Numbered from the stretch's first letter, positions 1-7,953 are shown. The stretch: DNA of 28,872 nucleotides from CAYPOY01 sp964412395 (GCA_964412395.1 CAYPOY010000017.1:1-28872); one strand, 5' to 3'. Translations and numbers: made by a program. Notes: generated by a model not told the origin, from the letters alone.

Positions 1-6
1 TTCTCC

Positions 7-198
7 TCATCGCCCCATGCACCTACCTCCTGCCCGCCTATTCTTCATTGCTGGATGTTGTCGCCGGAACTTGAAGCCACCAAGCTGCCTATTGCGCAAG
101 CACGTCCAGAGTTTGCTTTCGGCTGGCGTTTGTGGCTGACGTAGCTCACGCGCACAAGCAAGAATGGGTGGGTAGATACGGTGTCGCTTGTTGGCCAT
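7..198 (-). pseudogene. Truncated DUF559 (Vsr-like endonuclease fold) gene
   Basis: The 63-residue reading frame starts at an ATG with a GGGAGG ribosome site 8 bases upstream. It contains the opening of the DUF559 family: TPAESKLW followed by LRNRQLGGFKFRRQHP. In family members the next residues are typically a variant of IGPYIVDFYC, and the whole domain is about 110-120 residues. Here the sequence changes abruptly after QHP into an unrelated basic tail and stops, so the second half of the domain, with its acidic catalytic residues, is missing. The ATG lies one base after the stop of the dual-OB gene, so it belongs to that operon. DUF559 proteins have a restriction-endonuclease-like fold; their role is mostly unknown. 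I read this as a deletion remnant, although an assembly break near the window edge could also explain it. Confidence 0.65.
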
Positions 199-199
199 C

Positions 200-1009
200 T
201 CATGTGCCTCCCTTGGATTGCCCCTCACCCCAACCCTCTCCCCGGGGGGGAGAGGGGGCGATCCCCTCTCCCTCCCAGGGAGAGGGGCCAGGGGTGAGGG
301 TCGGCACCGCATAATCCGGCACGACGTGCACGCCGACGACGAGAGGCCAGTACTCCCCCTGCCAGTTGCGGCTCAGTCCCACGGCCAGGTATAGGGCGTC
401 GGCGTTCAATCGCTCGCAGAGTGCGTCGTGGTCCAACACCAGGTGGCCGCCCTTCTCGCCCAGCCAGGCTCGGCCCAGCGCGTGCCACTTGAGGTCGGTC
501 ACGGAGACGCCGCGCCGGCTCGTGGCCCGGGGATGATTGGCGTCGCCCGCCAGCACGAAACTCATGCGCGCTTCGTACTTGCCGGAATAACCGTCCAGCG
601 AGAAACGCGCCCCTACCCACTCCGGCTGCACCAGGCAGAGCGAGCGGGTGTAGTGGACAAGCACGTCCTCCGGGGCACGGTCGAGATACCTGGCGAAGAA
701 ACGGGCCCGCTTCTCCCCCTCCAGGCGGCGCAGCAGCCGCGGCCGGTGGTGGATGAAGTCAGTGAGCCAGTCCTCGATGTGAGGCGGATCGGGTCGTGGC
801 TTCTGTAGATCCAGCTCTACAACGTCGCTGCATTGCACCAGGCGACCGCTGGCATCGGTCATGTCGCCCGGTAAAAGGGTGTCGAACTCACGCACCGGGC
901 GCACCCAGCGCAGACCAGCAACAGGGTCAGGCTCGCGGGTGAACCCGGCCGTGCAGATGCCGCTGAGCATCTTGCTCATGGCCAGGATGAGGACTTCCTG
1001 GGGTGGCAT
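200..1009 (-). CDS. Dual OB-domain-type protein with repeat-encoded C-terminus
   Basis: The protein has 269 residues and starts at ATG 1009, with AGGAA just upstream. I place it in the dual-OB-containing family from its overall pattern: an N-terminal MSKML..G.CTAGF opening, a WVRPVREF strand region, a central VLVHYTRSLCLVQPEW stretch, and then RGVSVTDLKWHALGR, an arrangement often found next to DUF488 genes. This assignment is from memory of the family and is moderate. OB folds usually bind nucleic acids or nucleotides. It lies 17 bases after a DUF488 gene. The last 33 residues or so, from about residue 237, are proline/glycine-rich and come entirely from the palindromic repeat at 221-300. 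The native C-terminus has therefore been replaced or extended by a repeat insertion. It is soluble, with no signal peptide or membrane segment. Confidence 0.6.
   Translation of the reverse strand: MPPQEVLILAMSKMLSGICTAGFTREPDPVAGLRWVRPVREFDTLLPGDMTDASGRLVQCSDVVELDLQKPRPDPPHIEDWLTDFIHHRPRLLRRLEGEKRARFFARYLDRAPEDVLVHYTRSLCLVQPEWVGARFSLDGYSGKYEARMSFVLAGDANHPRATSRRGVSVTDLKWHALGRAWLGEKGGHLVLDHDALCERLNADALYLAVGLSRNWQGEYWPLVVGVHVVPDYAVPTLTPGPSPWEGEGIAPSPPRGEGWGEGQSKGGT
221..300. repeat. Imperfect palindromic C-run/G-run repeat (CTCACCCC type)
   Basis: The left arm CCTCACCCC (223-231) is matched by GGGGTGAGG (291-299). Between them lie CCCTCTCCCC and GGGAGAGGGG arms and an inner G-run block, making an 80-bp element able to form nested hairpins. 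It encodes the C-terminus of the dual-OB protein. Elements of this style are widespread in some GC-rich genomes. Confidence 0.85.
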
Positions 1010-1026
1010 AGATTCCTAATCCTCCT

Positions 1027-1491
1027 CTACAAATGAACAACAGTCAACTCCGGCAGGTGCCCAGCCCAGTACTCGGCGACCAAGCGACGGTGGCAGTGCT
1101 CGGCGGTCGGTTCGGCGCAAAGGAGACACGGGGCACGATAGCGGGCCAGGATTTCGCAGCCCACCTCTTCCGCGGTTCGCTCCTCCAACAGCGGGAGGAA
1201 GTGGGTCTCGTAGGCAGCCCAGTCCTGGTCCTCGCGATAGGCATCGAGGATCTCCGAGGTGGGGGCCAGCTCAGGGTGATGCTCGTAGGCGATGGAGAAC
1301 CCTTCGCGCAGCAGGAAGGCCAGGTCGTCCCGCTTGGTGTAACCGGCCAGGTGAGAGGTGTTGCGCAGGCGGACATCAATCACCGCGTCCACGCCTGCGT
1401 CGCGCAGTTGCCCGATGAACGTCGCCAGCGGTTTGCGCCGATAGCCGATGGTGTAGAGGAGGGAAGGTGGACGGTGTATGTTAGACATCAT
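1027..1491 (-). CDS. DUF488 family protein (copy A)
   Basis: The protein has 154 residues with the family's signatures in order: YTIGY at 13-17, IDVR at 38-41 followed by the polar loop RNTSHLAGYTKRDDL, and a C-terminal LLCAEPTAEHCHR at about 123-135. The conserved Cys126 and the Cys-His-Arg triad of DUF488 are intact. DUF488 proteins are small alpha/beta proteins of unknown biochemical function, and the invariant cysteine and CHR motif look catalytic or metal-binding (inference). Two adjacent ATG codons are possible starts; GAGGAG is positioned for either. The stop of the second DUF488 gene lies 9 bases upstream, its TGA merging into this ribosome site, so the two are co-translated. This copy differs from its neighbour in the loop after VDVR, suggesting the pair are subfamily partners and not a recent duplication. 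Confidence 0.85.
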   Translation of the reverse strand: MMSNIHRPPSLLYTIGYRRKPLATFIGQLRDAGVDAVIDVRLRNTSHLAGYTKRDDLAFLLREGFSIAYEHHPELAPTSEILDAYREDQDWAAYETHFLPLLEERTAEEVGCEILARYRAPCLLCAEPTAEHCHRRLVAEYWAGHLPELTVVHL

Positions 1492-1500
1492 AGCTTCTCC

Positions 1501-2001
1501 TCACCCGAACAGGGAGAGTTGCCGGGCTATCCGCTCACCCTCGACCGTCCTGCCATCGGGTTGAATGTGGAGCACGTGGACGCCGCACCCCAGCAGGGTC
1601 TGGGTGATGAGCAGGTGGCGGTGGCAGTGGCGGTGATCGCCTTCGCTGCACATCACGGCCACCCGTTCGGTTCGGGCCAGTTCGAGCAACCGGTCAATGC
1701 CAGCCTGGTATGCGTCTGTCTGCTCCACACGCCGGTAGTCAGGGCGCTCCTGCCCAGGGTCGTACAGGGCAGGGTCGGCCGGGCGGCCGCCGAGCGCATC
1801 GCCCATGAACCGGTAGGCGATGCCAGCGTCGTCCAGGTCACGGACCAACGTCTCGCGATTGAACTGGTGTGCCCAGCGGCTGTAGGGCTGGCTGCGCACA
1901 TCCACGACGAGGGTAATCCCGTGTTGGCGCAGCAGGTCCACGAAAGCCGTCGCCGTATGGTCGCTGTGGCCAATGGTGTGAATCAGCAGGTCTTCGGGCA
2001 T
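1501..2001 (-). CDS. DUF488 family protein (copy B)
   Basis: The protein has 166 residues from the ATG at 2001, which has AAGGA five bases upstream; a GTG at 2025 would add eight residues but lacks a good ribosome site. Family motifs are IHTIGHS at 7-13, VDVRSQPYSR at 33-42, an FMGDALGGRP turn near 65-74, and MCSEGDHRHCHRHLL at about 117-131, containing the conserved Cys118 and Cys-His-Arg (126-128). This is the more canonical DUF488 of the pair. It is the first gene of a tight DUF488-DUF488-dual-OB-DUF559 cluster and lies about 80 bases after the TPR gene, so it may be read through from that gene's promoter. Function is unknown; a role on nucleic acid or nucleotides is suggested only by the company it keeps. 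Confidence 0.88.
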   Translation of the reverse strand: MPEDLLIHTIGHSDHTATAFVDLLRQHGITLVVDVRSQPYSRWAHQFNRETLVRDLDDAGIAYRFMGDALGGRPADPALYDPGQERPDYRRVEQTDAYQAGIDRLLELARTERVAVMCSEGDHRHCHRHLLITQTLLGCGVHVLHIQPDGRTVEGERIARQLSLFG

Positions 2002-2084
2002 AGTCGTCCTTGGAAGATTGGGCACAAGTGAGCGCCAGATTGGTAGGATGTAAACGAGTCATCTCACGGGTTACGCGCTCCCGC

Positions 2085-4070
2085 TCAGGTGCGCCGGCCG
2101 AAGGGGCGTCGCCGCCGCTTCAGTTTAGCCAACCGTCGTCGCCAATCGGCGATGGCGTGGTGGTCAGGATCGGCACTCGCCCACATATCAAGCCACGAGC
2201 GCGCGGCATCGAGGTTGTCCTGCGCCAGGAACAGTTGAATCTGCGCTACGCAAAAAGCGGCAAACTCGCTGAAGTGGAAGCGTCGTCGGGTGAGCAGTGG
2301 CTTCAGCAATGCCTGGGCTTCGTCTATCTCGCCCCTCCTGATACACAGTTGGGCCATACTGGTGCGGGCGAACACGTAGTCGGGATACCGCTGGTGCAAC
2401 TGGCGCACGATAACTTCGGCCTCCGGAAGGCGTCCCTGCATTTCATAGGCGGCGGCCAGATTGTTCAACAAGGCAGGGACGTCGGGCTCAATCTCCAGCG
2501 CCTGCTTGAGCAGATGCTCGGCCTCGTCCGCGTCGCGACGCTGTAAGGCCAACGTCGCCTCGGTCAACCACTGCTCCACTTGCGGTTCGCGCTCTGGATC
2601 AGACTCGTCGTGCAATTCAAAGGCCATCAGTAGGAGCTCGCGCCATTCGCCCTGCATCCACAGGCGTACCAGTCCAGAGGGTAGCAGCCCGGCTTCGGAG
2701 ACAATGCGAGCCGCCTCGCTGCGCATCTCGTCGGGACCGCGCTGGCTGAGAGCAAAGTCCCGTAACGCGGCCTGCATTTCGGGCGTCTCGGCCGCACGGG
2801 AAATGTGCAGGGCAAACTCACGTCCCATCGGATCGCCCCGATCGAACAATAGAGGCACCAGGCTCACGATCTCAGGATGCTGGCGCAGATAGCGCCGAGT
2901 TGCCCGCGTGACAGCTTCTTCTTCACCCCGTTGGAATACCGGTTCGAGGTGCCGGCCCAGATCATCAATAGCCTTCTGAGTCACCCAGTTGGGGAAGCTG
3001 AAGGGCCAGGGGGCATGTCGCTCGCCGACGGGTTTGCGCAGATCGGATAAATTGTCCCGCGCCAGTTCCAGTCCGGGCGAGAGTTCAAGTGCCTGCTTCC
3101 AATACCGGCGGGCCCGGTTTTCTCGTCCCAACCGCATGGCGGCGACAGCCGCCAGGTGGTAGAGAACGGGATTGGCGAAAGGAGGTTCGAGGTGCCCGGC
3201 CCGTTCGGCGTCGCTGAAGGCATCCAGCACGCCCTGGTCATCGCCCATGTAGCTCAGCGCCTCGGCCTTCTTGAGCCATATGCCTGTCGCGTCCGACTCG
3301 ACCGCCTTGAGCCGCTCGGCCCAGTGCTCTGCCTCGTCCACGCGGCCGCTCATACAGACGTAGCGGGTGAGATTGGACAAAGCGTGAACATTGTCGGCGT
3401 CGAAGGCAAGCACACGCTGCGCGGTGGCGACAGCCTGGCCCAGCCGGCCCTCAGCCAGGTAGGTCAGGCTGATATTGTTGAGGGCCGGCGCGAAATCGGG
3501 ACGACGATGCAGCAGTCGCTCCGCGACCTTGCGTGCCTGGGGATACTCACCTTGATCCAGCAGCGATTGCGCCTCTTCGTGCAATGCAGCCAGTTCGAGG
3601 CCATCTTCGCCGGGCAATTTCAGGTCGGCCAGGTAGTCGCCCACTCCCGCTTCTATGTCGGCTACCGTTTCGCGGACCTCGTCAGCCCGATCATGGTCGG
3701 GCCAACGGTCGAGGAAGCGATGAAAGGTGCGCAGCGCCAACATCGGGCGCATATTGGTCAGGTAGGCTCCGGCCGACATCAACGTGATGTCAGGGTCGTG
3801 CGGTGTCAGTTTCAGCAACTGCTCGCAAACGACCTGGTAGCGTCCGGTGTCGTGGAGTTCGCAGTAGACGTTGACCAAAGCTGACAGCACTTCAATCCGG
3901 TTGGGGTAGCGCCGGTCGAGATCTTCGAGGATCTCGCCTGCCTGGTCCCAACGCTTGCAGCGCATGGCCGCATCGGCTTCACTCAGGCCGGATACAAGCC
4001 GTGAGGGAACACGTTTGCGGGAAGCAGGCTTGACGGTTTTGTGCCTGCGACGGCGTTTCTTTTTCGACAT
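2085..4070 (-). CDS. Large cytosolic TPR-repeat protein
   Basis: The protein has 661 residues and begins at an ATG with GAGGAA just upstream. The N-terminus is very basic (KKKRRRRHK, residues 3-11), and the C-terminus is again basic (KRRRRPFGRR). In between are two blocks of tetratricopeptide-like helical repeats, roughly 30-330 and 490-640, recognisable from alternating patterns such as PALNNISLTYLAEGRLGQA and ALLNNLAAAYEMQGRLPEA. The central block (about 350-490) is helical but less clearly TPR. There is no signal peptide or membrane segment. The basic ends could contact nucleic acid or ribosomes (inference). It is transcribed divergently from a membrane ATPase that also carries TPRs, and upstream of the DUF488 operon. 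A sigma-70-like promoter lies about 90 bases upstream. No enzymatic motif was seen; it is probably a scaffold. Confidence 0.85.
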   Translation of the reverse strand: MSKKKRRRRHKTVKPASRKRVPSRLVSGLSEADAAMRCKRWDQAGEILEDLDRRYPNRIEVLSALVNVYCELHDTGRYQVVCEQLLKLTPHDPDITLMSAGAYLTNMRPMLALRTFHRFLDRWPDHDRADEVRETVADIEAGVGDYLADLKLPGEDGLELAALHEEAQSLLDQGEYPQARKVAERLLHRRPDFAPALNNISLTYLAEGRLGQAVATAQRVLAFDADNVHALSNLTRYVCMSGRVDEAEHWAERLKAVESDATGIWLKKAEALSYMGDDQGVLDAFSDAERAGHLEPPFANPVLYHLAAVAAMRLGRENRARRYWKQALELSPGLELARDNLSDLRKPVGERHAPWPFSFPNWVTQKAIDDLGRHLEPVFQRGEEEAVTRATRRYLRQHPEIVSLVPLLFDRGDPMGREFALHISRAAETPEMQAALRDFALSQRGPDEMRSEAARIVSEAGLLPSGLVRLWMQGEWRELLLMAFELHDESDPEREPQVEQWLTEATLALQRRDADEAEHLLKQALEIEPDVPALLNNLAAAYEMQGRLPEAEVIVRQLHQRYPDYVFARTSMAQLCIRRGEIDEAQALLKPLLTRRRFHFSEFAAFCVAQIQLFLAQDNLDAARSWLDMWASADPDHHAIADWRRRLAKLKRRRRPFGRRT

Positions 4071-4157
4071 TGTTCCTCAATTCCAATTTTGGCGGATTTT
4101 CTCCAGGTTGGCGTGCTGGTAATGGGCACTGGTGAAGACAAGCGCATCGCCTTCAAT

Positions 4158-4185
4158 AGTATACTTGGCTTGGCGCGAAAGTCAA
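4158..4185 (-). promoter_or_regulatory. Predicted sigma-70 promoter for the TPR gene
   Basis: On the minus strand TTGACT (4185-4180) and TATACT (4163-4158) are separated by 16 bases. The -10 box is 87 bases upstream of the TPR start codon. Both boxes match the consensus at five or more of six positions. Confidence 0.65.
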
Positions 4186-4307
4186 AAAAGGCTGCACTAC
4201 CAGCACCAGGTTCGCGGGGTCGCTCAAAACAGCAACCGGGGCTGATTAGACCGGGTCTACGTGGAAACGTGGGGTAAATATGCTCGGTGGTACGAGGATG
4301 CCGGAGG

Positions 4308-4336
4308 TTGTCCCCTCTTATCCTTTGTGGTATCAT
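4308..4336 (+). promoter_or_regulatory. Possible sigma-70 promoter for the ATPase-TPR gene
   Basis: TTGTCC (4308-4313) and TATCAT (4331-4336) are separated by 17 bases on the plus strand. This would give a leader of about 340 bases before the ATG at 4683. The boxes are weaker than those of the divergent promoter, but the overlap with a perfect dyad supports a regulated promoter. Confidence 0.4.
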
Positions 4337-4353
4337 ATGTTTGCCCACAAAGG
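4322..4353. promoter_or_regulatory. Perfect 9-bp inverted repeat, candidate operator
   Basis: CCTTTGTGG (4322-4330) is exactly mirrored by CCACAAAGG (4345-4353) with a 14-base spacer. The dyad covers the end of the promoter spacer, the -10 box and the expected start site, the usual place for a repressor operator. There is no T-run, so a terminator is unlikely. Confidence 0.4.
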
Positions 4354-4682
4354 GGGAAGGGAGAAAGGTCAACCTTTGCTGGCGTTTCTCTCATGAGATC
4401 GCTGATGGTGCTGACATTGTAGCTCAAGTGGCGACGACACTGGGTGACTGTGGCAGGTAACCTTCGACCCCGATTTGCGCAAACTGGCCGGACGAGGGTC
4501 GGCCGGGCAAATGGGCGAGGGATGACAGTTAGACCACGAGCACTTGCTTCTCTGGTGAGGGGAACGGCAGACAGCAGGGACGCAGGCGTTCGCCTGGTGG
4601 GTGCGCGACGCGGCCACCACGGGAGCAGGTAGTTCGAGCGTGTGGCCAGGCACTCTGAAAAATTGATAAGGAAAAAGTAACA
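4337..4682 (+). other. Gene-free leader region before the ATPase-TPR gene
   Basis: About 340 bases hold no convincing reading frame. The stretch is GC-rich with local complementary segments, for example GGCCGGACGAGGGTCGGCC (4489-4507), but I could not match it to a known riboswitch, SRP RNA, RNase P RNA or tRNA. It ends in an A-rich stretch with AAGGA about 10 bases before the start codon. It may be a structured 5' leader or simply divergent spacer. Confidence 0.3.
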
Positions 4683-7568
4683 ATGGCCCAACCGGCTAAT
4701 CCCTACGTGGCGGGGCCTCCCACATGGGGGGAAAGGGGATTTTTCGGCCATCAGGACACACTGGACTGGGTGGCGCGGGGACTGCGTAACCCGGCCACCA
4801 ATTCCGTGGTCCTATTCGGCCAGCGGCGCATCGGCAAAACCTCCCTCCTCCTGCAACTTCGACGCACCCTGCCTGCCGATACCTTCCTGCCCACCTACTT
4901 CGACCTCCAGGACCAGTCCACTCGCTCTTTGGGCCAGGTGCTGGCTGATCTGGCCGACACCGTCGCCAAGCAGGCTGGCCTGGAGCCGCCCGATCCGGCG
5001 GCCTTCGACGACCGGGGCACGTTCTTCAGCCACACCTTCCTGCCCCAGGTTTACGCATTCCTGGGGAGGAATCGTCGTCCCGTTTTCCTCTTGGACGAGT
5101 TTGATGTGCTGGACGAAGCAACCGAAGAGGAACTGCCGGCGACGGCAGCGGCCCAATCTCTTTTCCGCTTCATACGCCGTGTGATGAACAAAGACCCCCA
5201 CCCAGCGTTCGTCTTCGCCGTCGGCCGGCGGGTCGATGACCTGGCCCTGGACTTTACTGCCATTTTCAAAGCCTCGCTGGTGCGAGAGGTCTGGGTGCTG
5301 GATCGAGAAGATGCTGAGGCGATGGTGCGTCAGGCGGAGACCCCGGGTCAGAATGAGACGCTCCGTTTTACCGACCAGGCCGTGGCGCGCATCCTGAGCC
5401 TCACCAGTGGGCACCCCTACCTGACTCAGTTGCTCTGTCAGCAGATCTGGGAGCGAGCCTATGCGGAGAATCCCACCACGCCGCCGCGGATAGACGTGCC
5501 GGAGGTAGAGGCCGCCGTGCCCAATGCGCTGGAGGCAGGCGACCAGGCGCTGGCCTGGCTTTGGAATGGGCTGAGTCTGGTCGAGAAAATCTACGCCGCC
5601 GGCCTGGCCGAGGCCATAGGCGAAGGGGAGACTATCTCGGAAGATCGAGGGATGCAGGTGCTGACGAACCACGCCGCCCGGCTGCGCACGCGAGAGGTGG
5701 AACTGGTGGCTCCCCGCGACCTGGTGAGGCGGCGGGTGTTGGATATGACCGGGGAACAGAAGCATCGCTTCGCCGTCGAACTCTTCCGCCGCTGGATACG
5801 TCAGCATAAGCCCCTCCAGGATGTGAAAGATGAGTTGGACCAGGTGGATCCACTGGCCGAAGAACTCTTTGGCATAGGCCAAAAGTTCTTCCGACGGAAT
5901 CAGTTGAAGGCAGCCGTCCGTTACTTCCGGGATGCACTAGCGGCGAACCCGCACCACTTCCATGCCCGGCTTCGCCTGGGCGAGACGCTGCTGCAACTGA
6001 CCCGAACCGACGAAGCGGTAGCCGAACTGGAGTGGGCCTACGAACAGGACCGAGAGGAGGCACGTTTGCTGCTGACCCGCGCGCTGGTGGCTCAGGCAAG
6101 AGTGCGGGAGGAAGCGGGGAATGAGAATGGAGCACTAGCGGTCTGCGAGCACGCGCTCCAGGTCTCCCCTGGCAACCGTACAGCCCAGAAGATACGGAGC
6201 GCCATCCTGGTGCGCCGATTGGAAGCAGAGGCCCGAGGCCACGAGCAGGCAGAGCGGTGGGCAGAGGCCACCACAGTCTACGAGCAGTTGGTGACCCAGG
6301 CCCCCGACGAGGAGAGCCGGGAGAGGTGGCAAGCAGCGTTCGAACGCTGCCGGAAAGAGAGGCTTCTGGCTCATCTGTTCGGCGAGGGCATAGGGGCGCT
6401 GGAGAAGAAGAATTGGCAGCGGGCACAGAAAGCCTTTGCTGAGGTAGTGCACGGCCAGCCGGACTATGGTGTAGATAAGCAACTGGCGGCCCGGTTGTTG
6501 TTACAAGCGGTATTGCGAAAGCCTATTCGGAAGTATAGACGAGTCCTTGCCACTGCATTCACCATCGTTGTTCTGGTGGCTATGGCTGGCGTCCTGTATT
6601 TCCAACCCTGGAAAGAGACTCAGGTTCTGCCGCCAGTCAAATTGCCAGAGAATTGGGAGCACGTCAGCACTTACCGCCTTGATACCAACCGCGACGGTAA
6701 CCAGGAATGGGTCGTCCTCTACCGCTTCGACCTACCGGCCGAGACCGCGCACGGTGGCAGCCCTATCGCGGGTGTCGTCTACCAAACGGACGGCAGCAGT
6801 CCCTCCGTCCCCATCCGCTACGAGTTGCGCCCCCAGGATGATGACTATTTGTGCGAATGTGAATGCATCGCTGCCGTGGAGGACGTCCTATCCGGGCTCC
6901 CAGGTTCTGAACTGGTCGTGCGTGATCGCTGCGATGGTGAAATAAACAGGTTGTCCATCTTCTACTGGAAACCGAACGAAGAGAAGTACCTGCCAAAGGG
7001 GCATTTCAGCGGCAGCCGCATCAAGGTGGAACTGGACAGTGTCACGGTTGAGCAGCGCCTGCTACACCGCGCCCAATTGGCGCTGCGACTGATTTACCAC
7101 CCCGACGACAACGAGACATACTACGGGCCGTTCGACCAGGGTGTTCTCGTGATGCCTGAGAAGCACGAACTGGTCTGCTACCAGGCAGAGCCCAAGGACG
7201 CCATGCGCTCTCCCTATCCCGAAAAGGTCATGCTTGCGTTCTACAACCACTACACCGATGCCAAGCAGGCTTCAGAGTACTTCACCGAGAAAGGATGGGA
7301 GCAACTGGAGCAATGCACCGCCGGCCGGTGTGGGTGCACCTCAGCGCGCAGTGAGATCATCCACGTGCGGGTGACCGACTTGCGACTCGGAGAGGACACT
7401 AGCTCTGACCAGGCCACCTTCGATCTCAACGTCATCTGTGAGCGTCGAAACGGTGCGCCAGACGACGAAACTGCCATACGGTGGTATCTCGTCCGGCAGG
7501 ATGGCCGCTGGAAATTGGACAATGCGGCGGTGATACCCGCCGAGGAGCAAGAAAGAGACGAGCAATGA
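4683..7568 (+). CDS. STAND-like P-loop ATPase with TPRs, one membrane helix and external domain
   Basis: The protein has 961 residues in four parts. Residues 1-370 form an Orc/Cdc6- or STAND-like ATPase with the Walker A loop GQRRIGKTS (46-54) and Walker B VFLLDEFD (134-141), followed by a SGHPYLTQLLCQQIWERA helix typical of these ATPases. Residues 385-605 are TPR-like helices. A single membrane helix lies at about 620-641 (ATAFTIVVLVAMAGVLYF). The final 320 residues should lie outside the membrane; they include a calcium-loop-like DTNRDGNQE near 667, clustered cysteines (CECEC and CTAGRCGC) and an NTF2-like end. The layout suggests a sensor in which an outside or inside signal is coupled to ATP-driven assembly (inference). 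It is the only large plus-strand gene and diverges from the soluble TPR gene. Signal and output are unknown. Confidence 0.85.
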   Translation: MAQPANPYVAGPPTWGERGFFGHQDTLDWVARGLRNPATNSVVLFGQRRIGKTSLLLQLRRTLPADTFLPTYFDLQDQSTRSLGQVLADLADTVAKQAGLEPPDPAAFDDRGTFFSHTFLPQVYAFLGRNRRPVFLLDEFDVLDEATEEELPATAAAQSLFRFIRRVMNKDPHPAFVFAVGRRVDDLALDFTAIFKASLVREVWVLDREDAEAMVRQAETPGQNETLRFTDQAVARILSLTSGHPYLTQLLCQQIWERAYAENPTTPPRIDVPEVEAAVPNALEAGDQALAWLWNGLSLVEKIYAAGLAEAIGEGETISEDRGMQVLTNHAARLRTREVELVAPRDLVRRRVLDMTGEQKHRFAVELFRRWIRQHKPLQDVKDELDQVDPLAEELFGIGQKFFRRNQLKAAVRYFRDALAANPHHFHARLRLGETLLQLTRTDEAVAELEWAYEQDREEARLLLTRALVAQARVREEAGNENGALAVCEHALQVSPGNRTAQKIRSAILVRRLEAEARGHEQAERWAEATTVYEQLVTQAPDEESRERWQAAFERCRKERLLAHLFGEGIGALEKKNWQRAQKAFAEVVHGQPDYGVDKQLAARLLLQAVLRKPIRKYRRVLATAFTIVVLVAMAGVLYFQPWKETQVLPPVKLPENWEHVSTYRLDTNRDGNQEWVVLYRFDLPAETAHGGSPIAGVVYQTDGSSPSVPIRYELRPQDDDYLCECECIAAVEDVLSGLPGSELVVRDRCDGEINRLSIFYWKPNEEKYLPKGHFSGSRIKVELDSVTVEQRLLHRAQLALRLIYHPDDNETYYGPFDQGVLVMPEKHELVCYQAEPKDAMRSPYPEKVMLAFYNHYTDAKQASEYFTEKGWEQLEQCTAGRCGCTSARSEIIHVRVTDLRLGEDTSSDQATFDLNVICERRNGAPDDETAIRWYLVRQDGRWKLDNAAVIPAEEQERDEQ

Positions 7569-7678
7569 CCGGGACGGCCTATGTAGTTCGAGTGCTGAAG
7601 AGCTGTGCGCGTGGGTAGGCGGCCAGCAGAATGGTCACCGCGAGAAGCACTTAGTCGAAATCCCGCCAGATACGCATC

Positions 7679-7951
7679 CTACTTGTTACGCCGTCTGCGC
7701 CCGGTCAATAAGGGAATGTCGGCAACCAGGCGCGATTCGTGCGCACTCTGGGAGAAGGTCACTTGAACATCCTCGACGTCAATGGCGACGTGACGCGAAA
7801 TCACAGTGATGATCTCGTCTTTGAGCGTGTTCAGTAGCGCCGGCGAGACACTAGTCCGGTCGTGGGCCAGCACCAGGCGCAGCCGCTTCTTGGCGACCTC
7901 GCCGCTCGACGGTTCGCGCCGACGGTCCATCAGGTGTTTGAAGAACCCCAT
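7679..7951 (-). CDS. minE: MinE, topological specificity factor for division-site placement
   Basis: The protein has 90 residues, the normal MinE length. It has the N-terminal membrane-targeting MGFFKHL, an anti-MinD segment at about 13-30 (KKRLRLVLAHDR) and a C-terminal beta-rich dimer domain (ISRHVAIDVEDVQVTF). MinE stimulates MinD's ATPase and drives the pole-to-pole wave that keeps the division inhibitor away from midcell. The ATG at 7951 is two bases after the minD stop, with GAGGGG upstream; a TTG six bases earlier is less likely. It ends convergently with the plus-strand ATPase gene; the 110-base space between them shows no clear terminator. Confidence 0.95.
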   Translation of the reverse strand: MGFFKHLMDRRREPSSGEVAKKRLRLVLAHDRTSVSPALLNTLKDEIITVISRHVAIDVEDVQVTFSQSAHESRLVADIPLLTGRRRRNK

Positions 7952-7953
7952 AG

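Noticed and set aside
1033..2031. Long plus-strand reading frame of 332 codons across the DUF488 genes
   Set aside because: It is antisense to two clearly recognisable DUF488 genes and has no recognisable motifs; a GC-rich shadow frame.
4322..4353. Inverted repeat as a rho-independent terminator
   Set aside because: The loop is long, no T-run follows on either strand, and no gene ends nearby.
4337..4682. Known structured RNA (RNase P RNA, SRP RNA, cobalamin riboswitch) in the leader
   Set aside because: I found none of the conserved core sequences of these RNAs by eye.
4812..5882. Minus-strand frame of 356 codons opposite the ATPase
   Set aside because: It is the reverse complement of the P-loop ATPase region, whose Walker motifs are on the plus strand.
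7569..7678. Terminator between the convergent ATPase and minE genes
   Set aside because: No hairpin followed by a T-run could be found on either strand.
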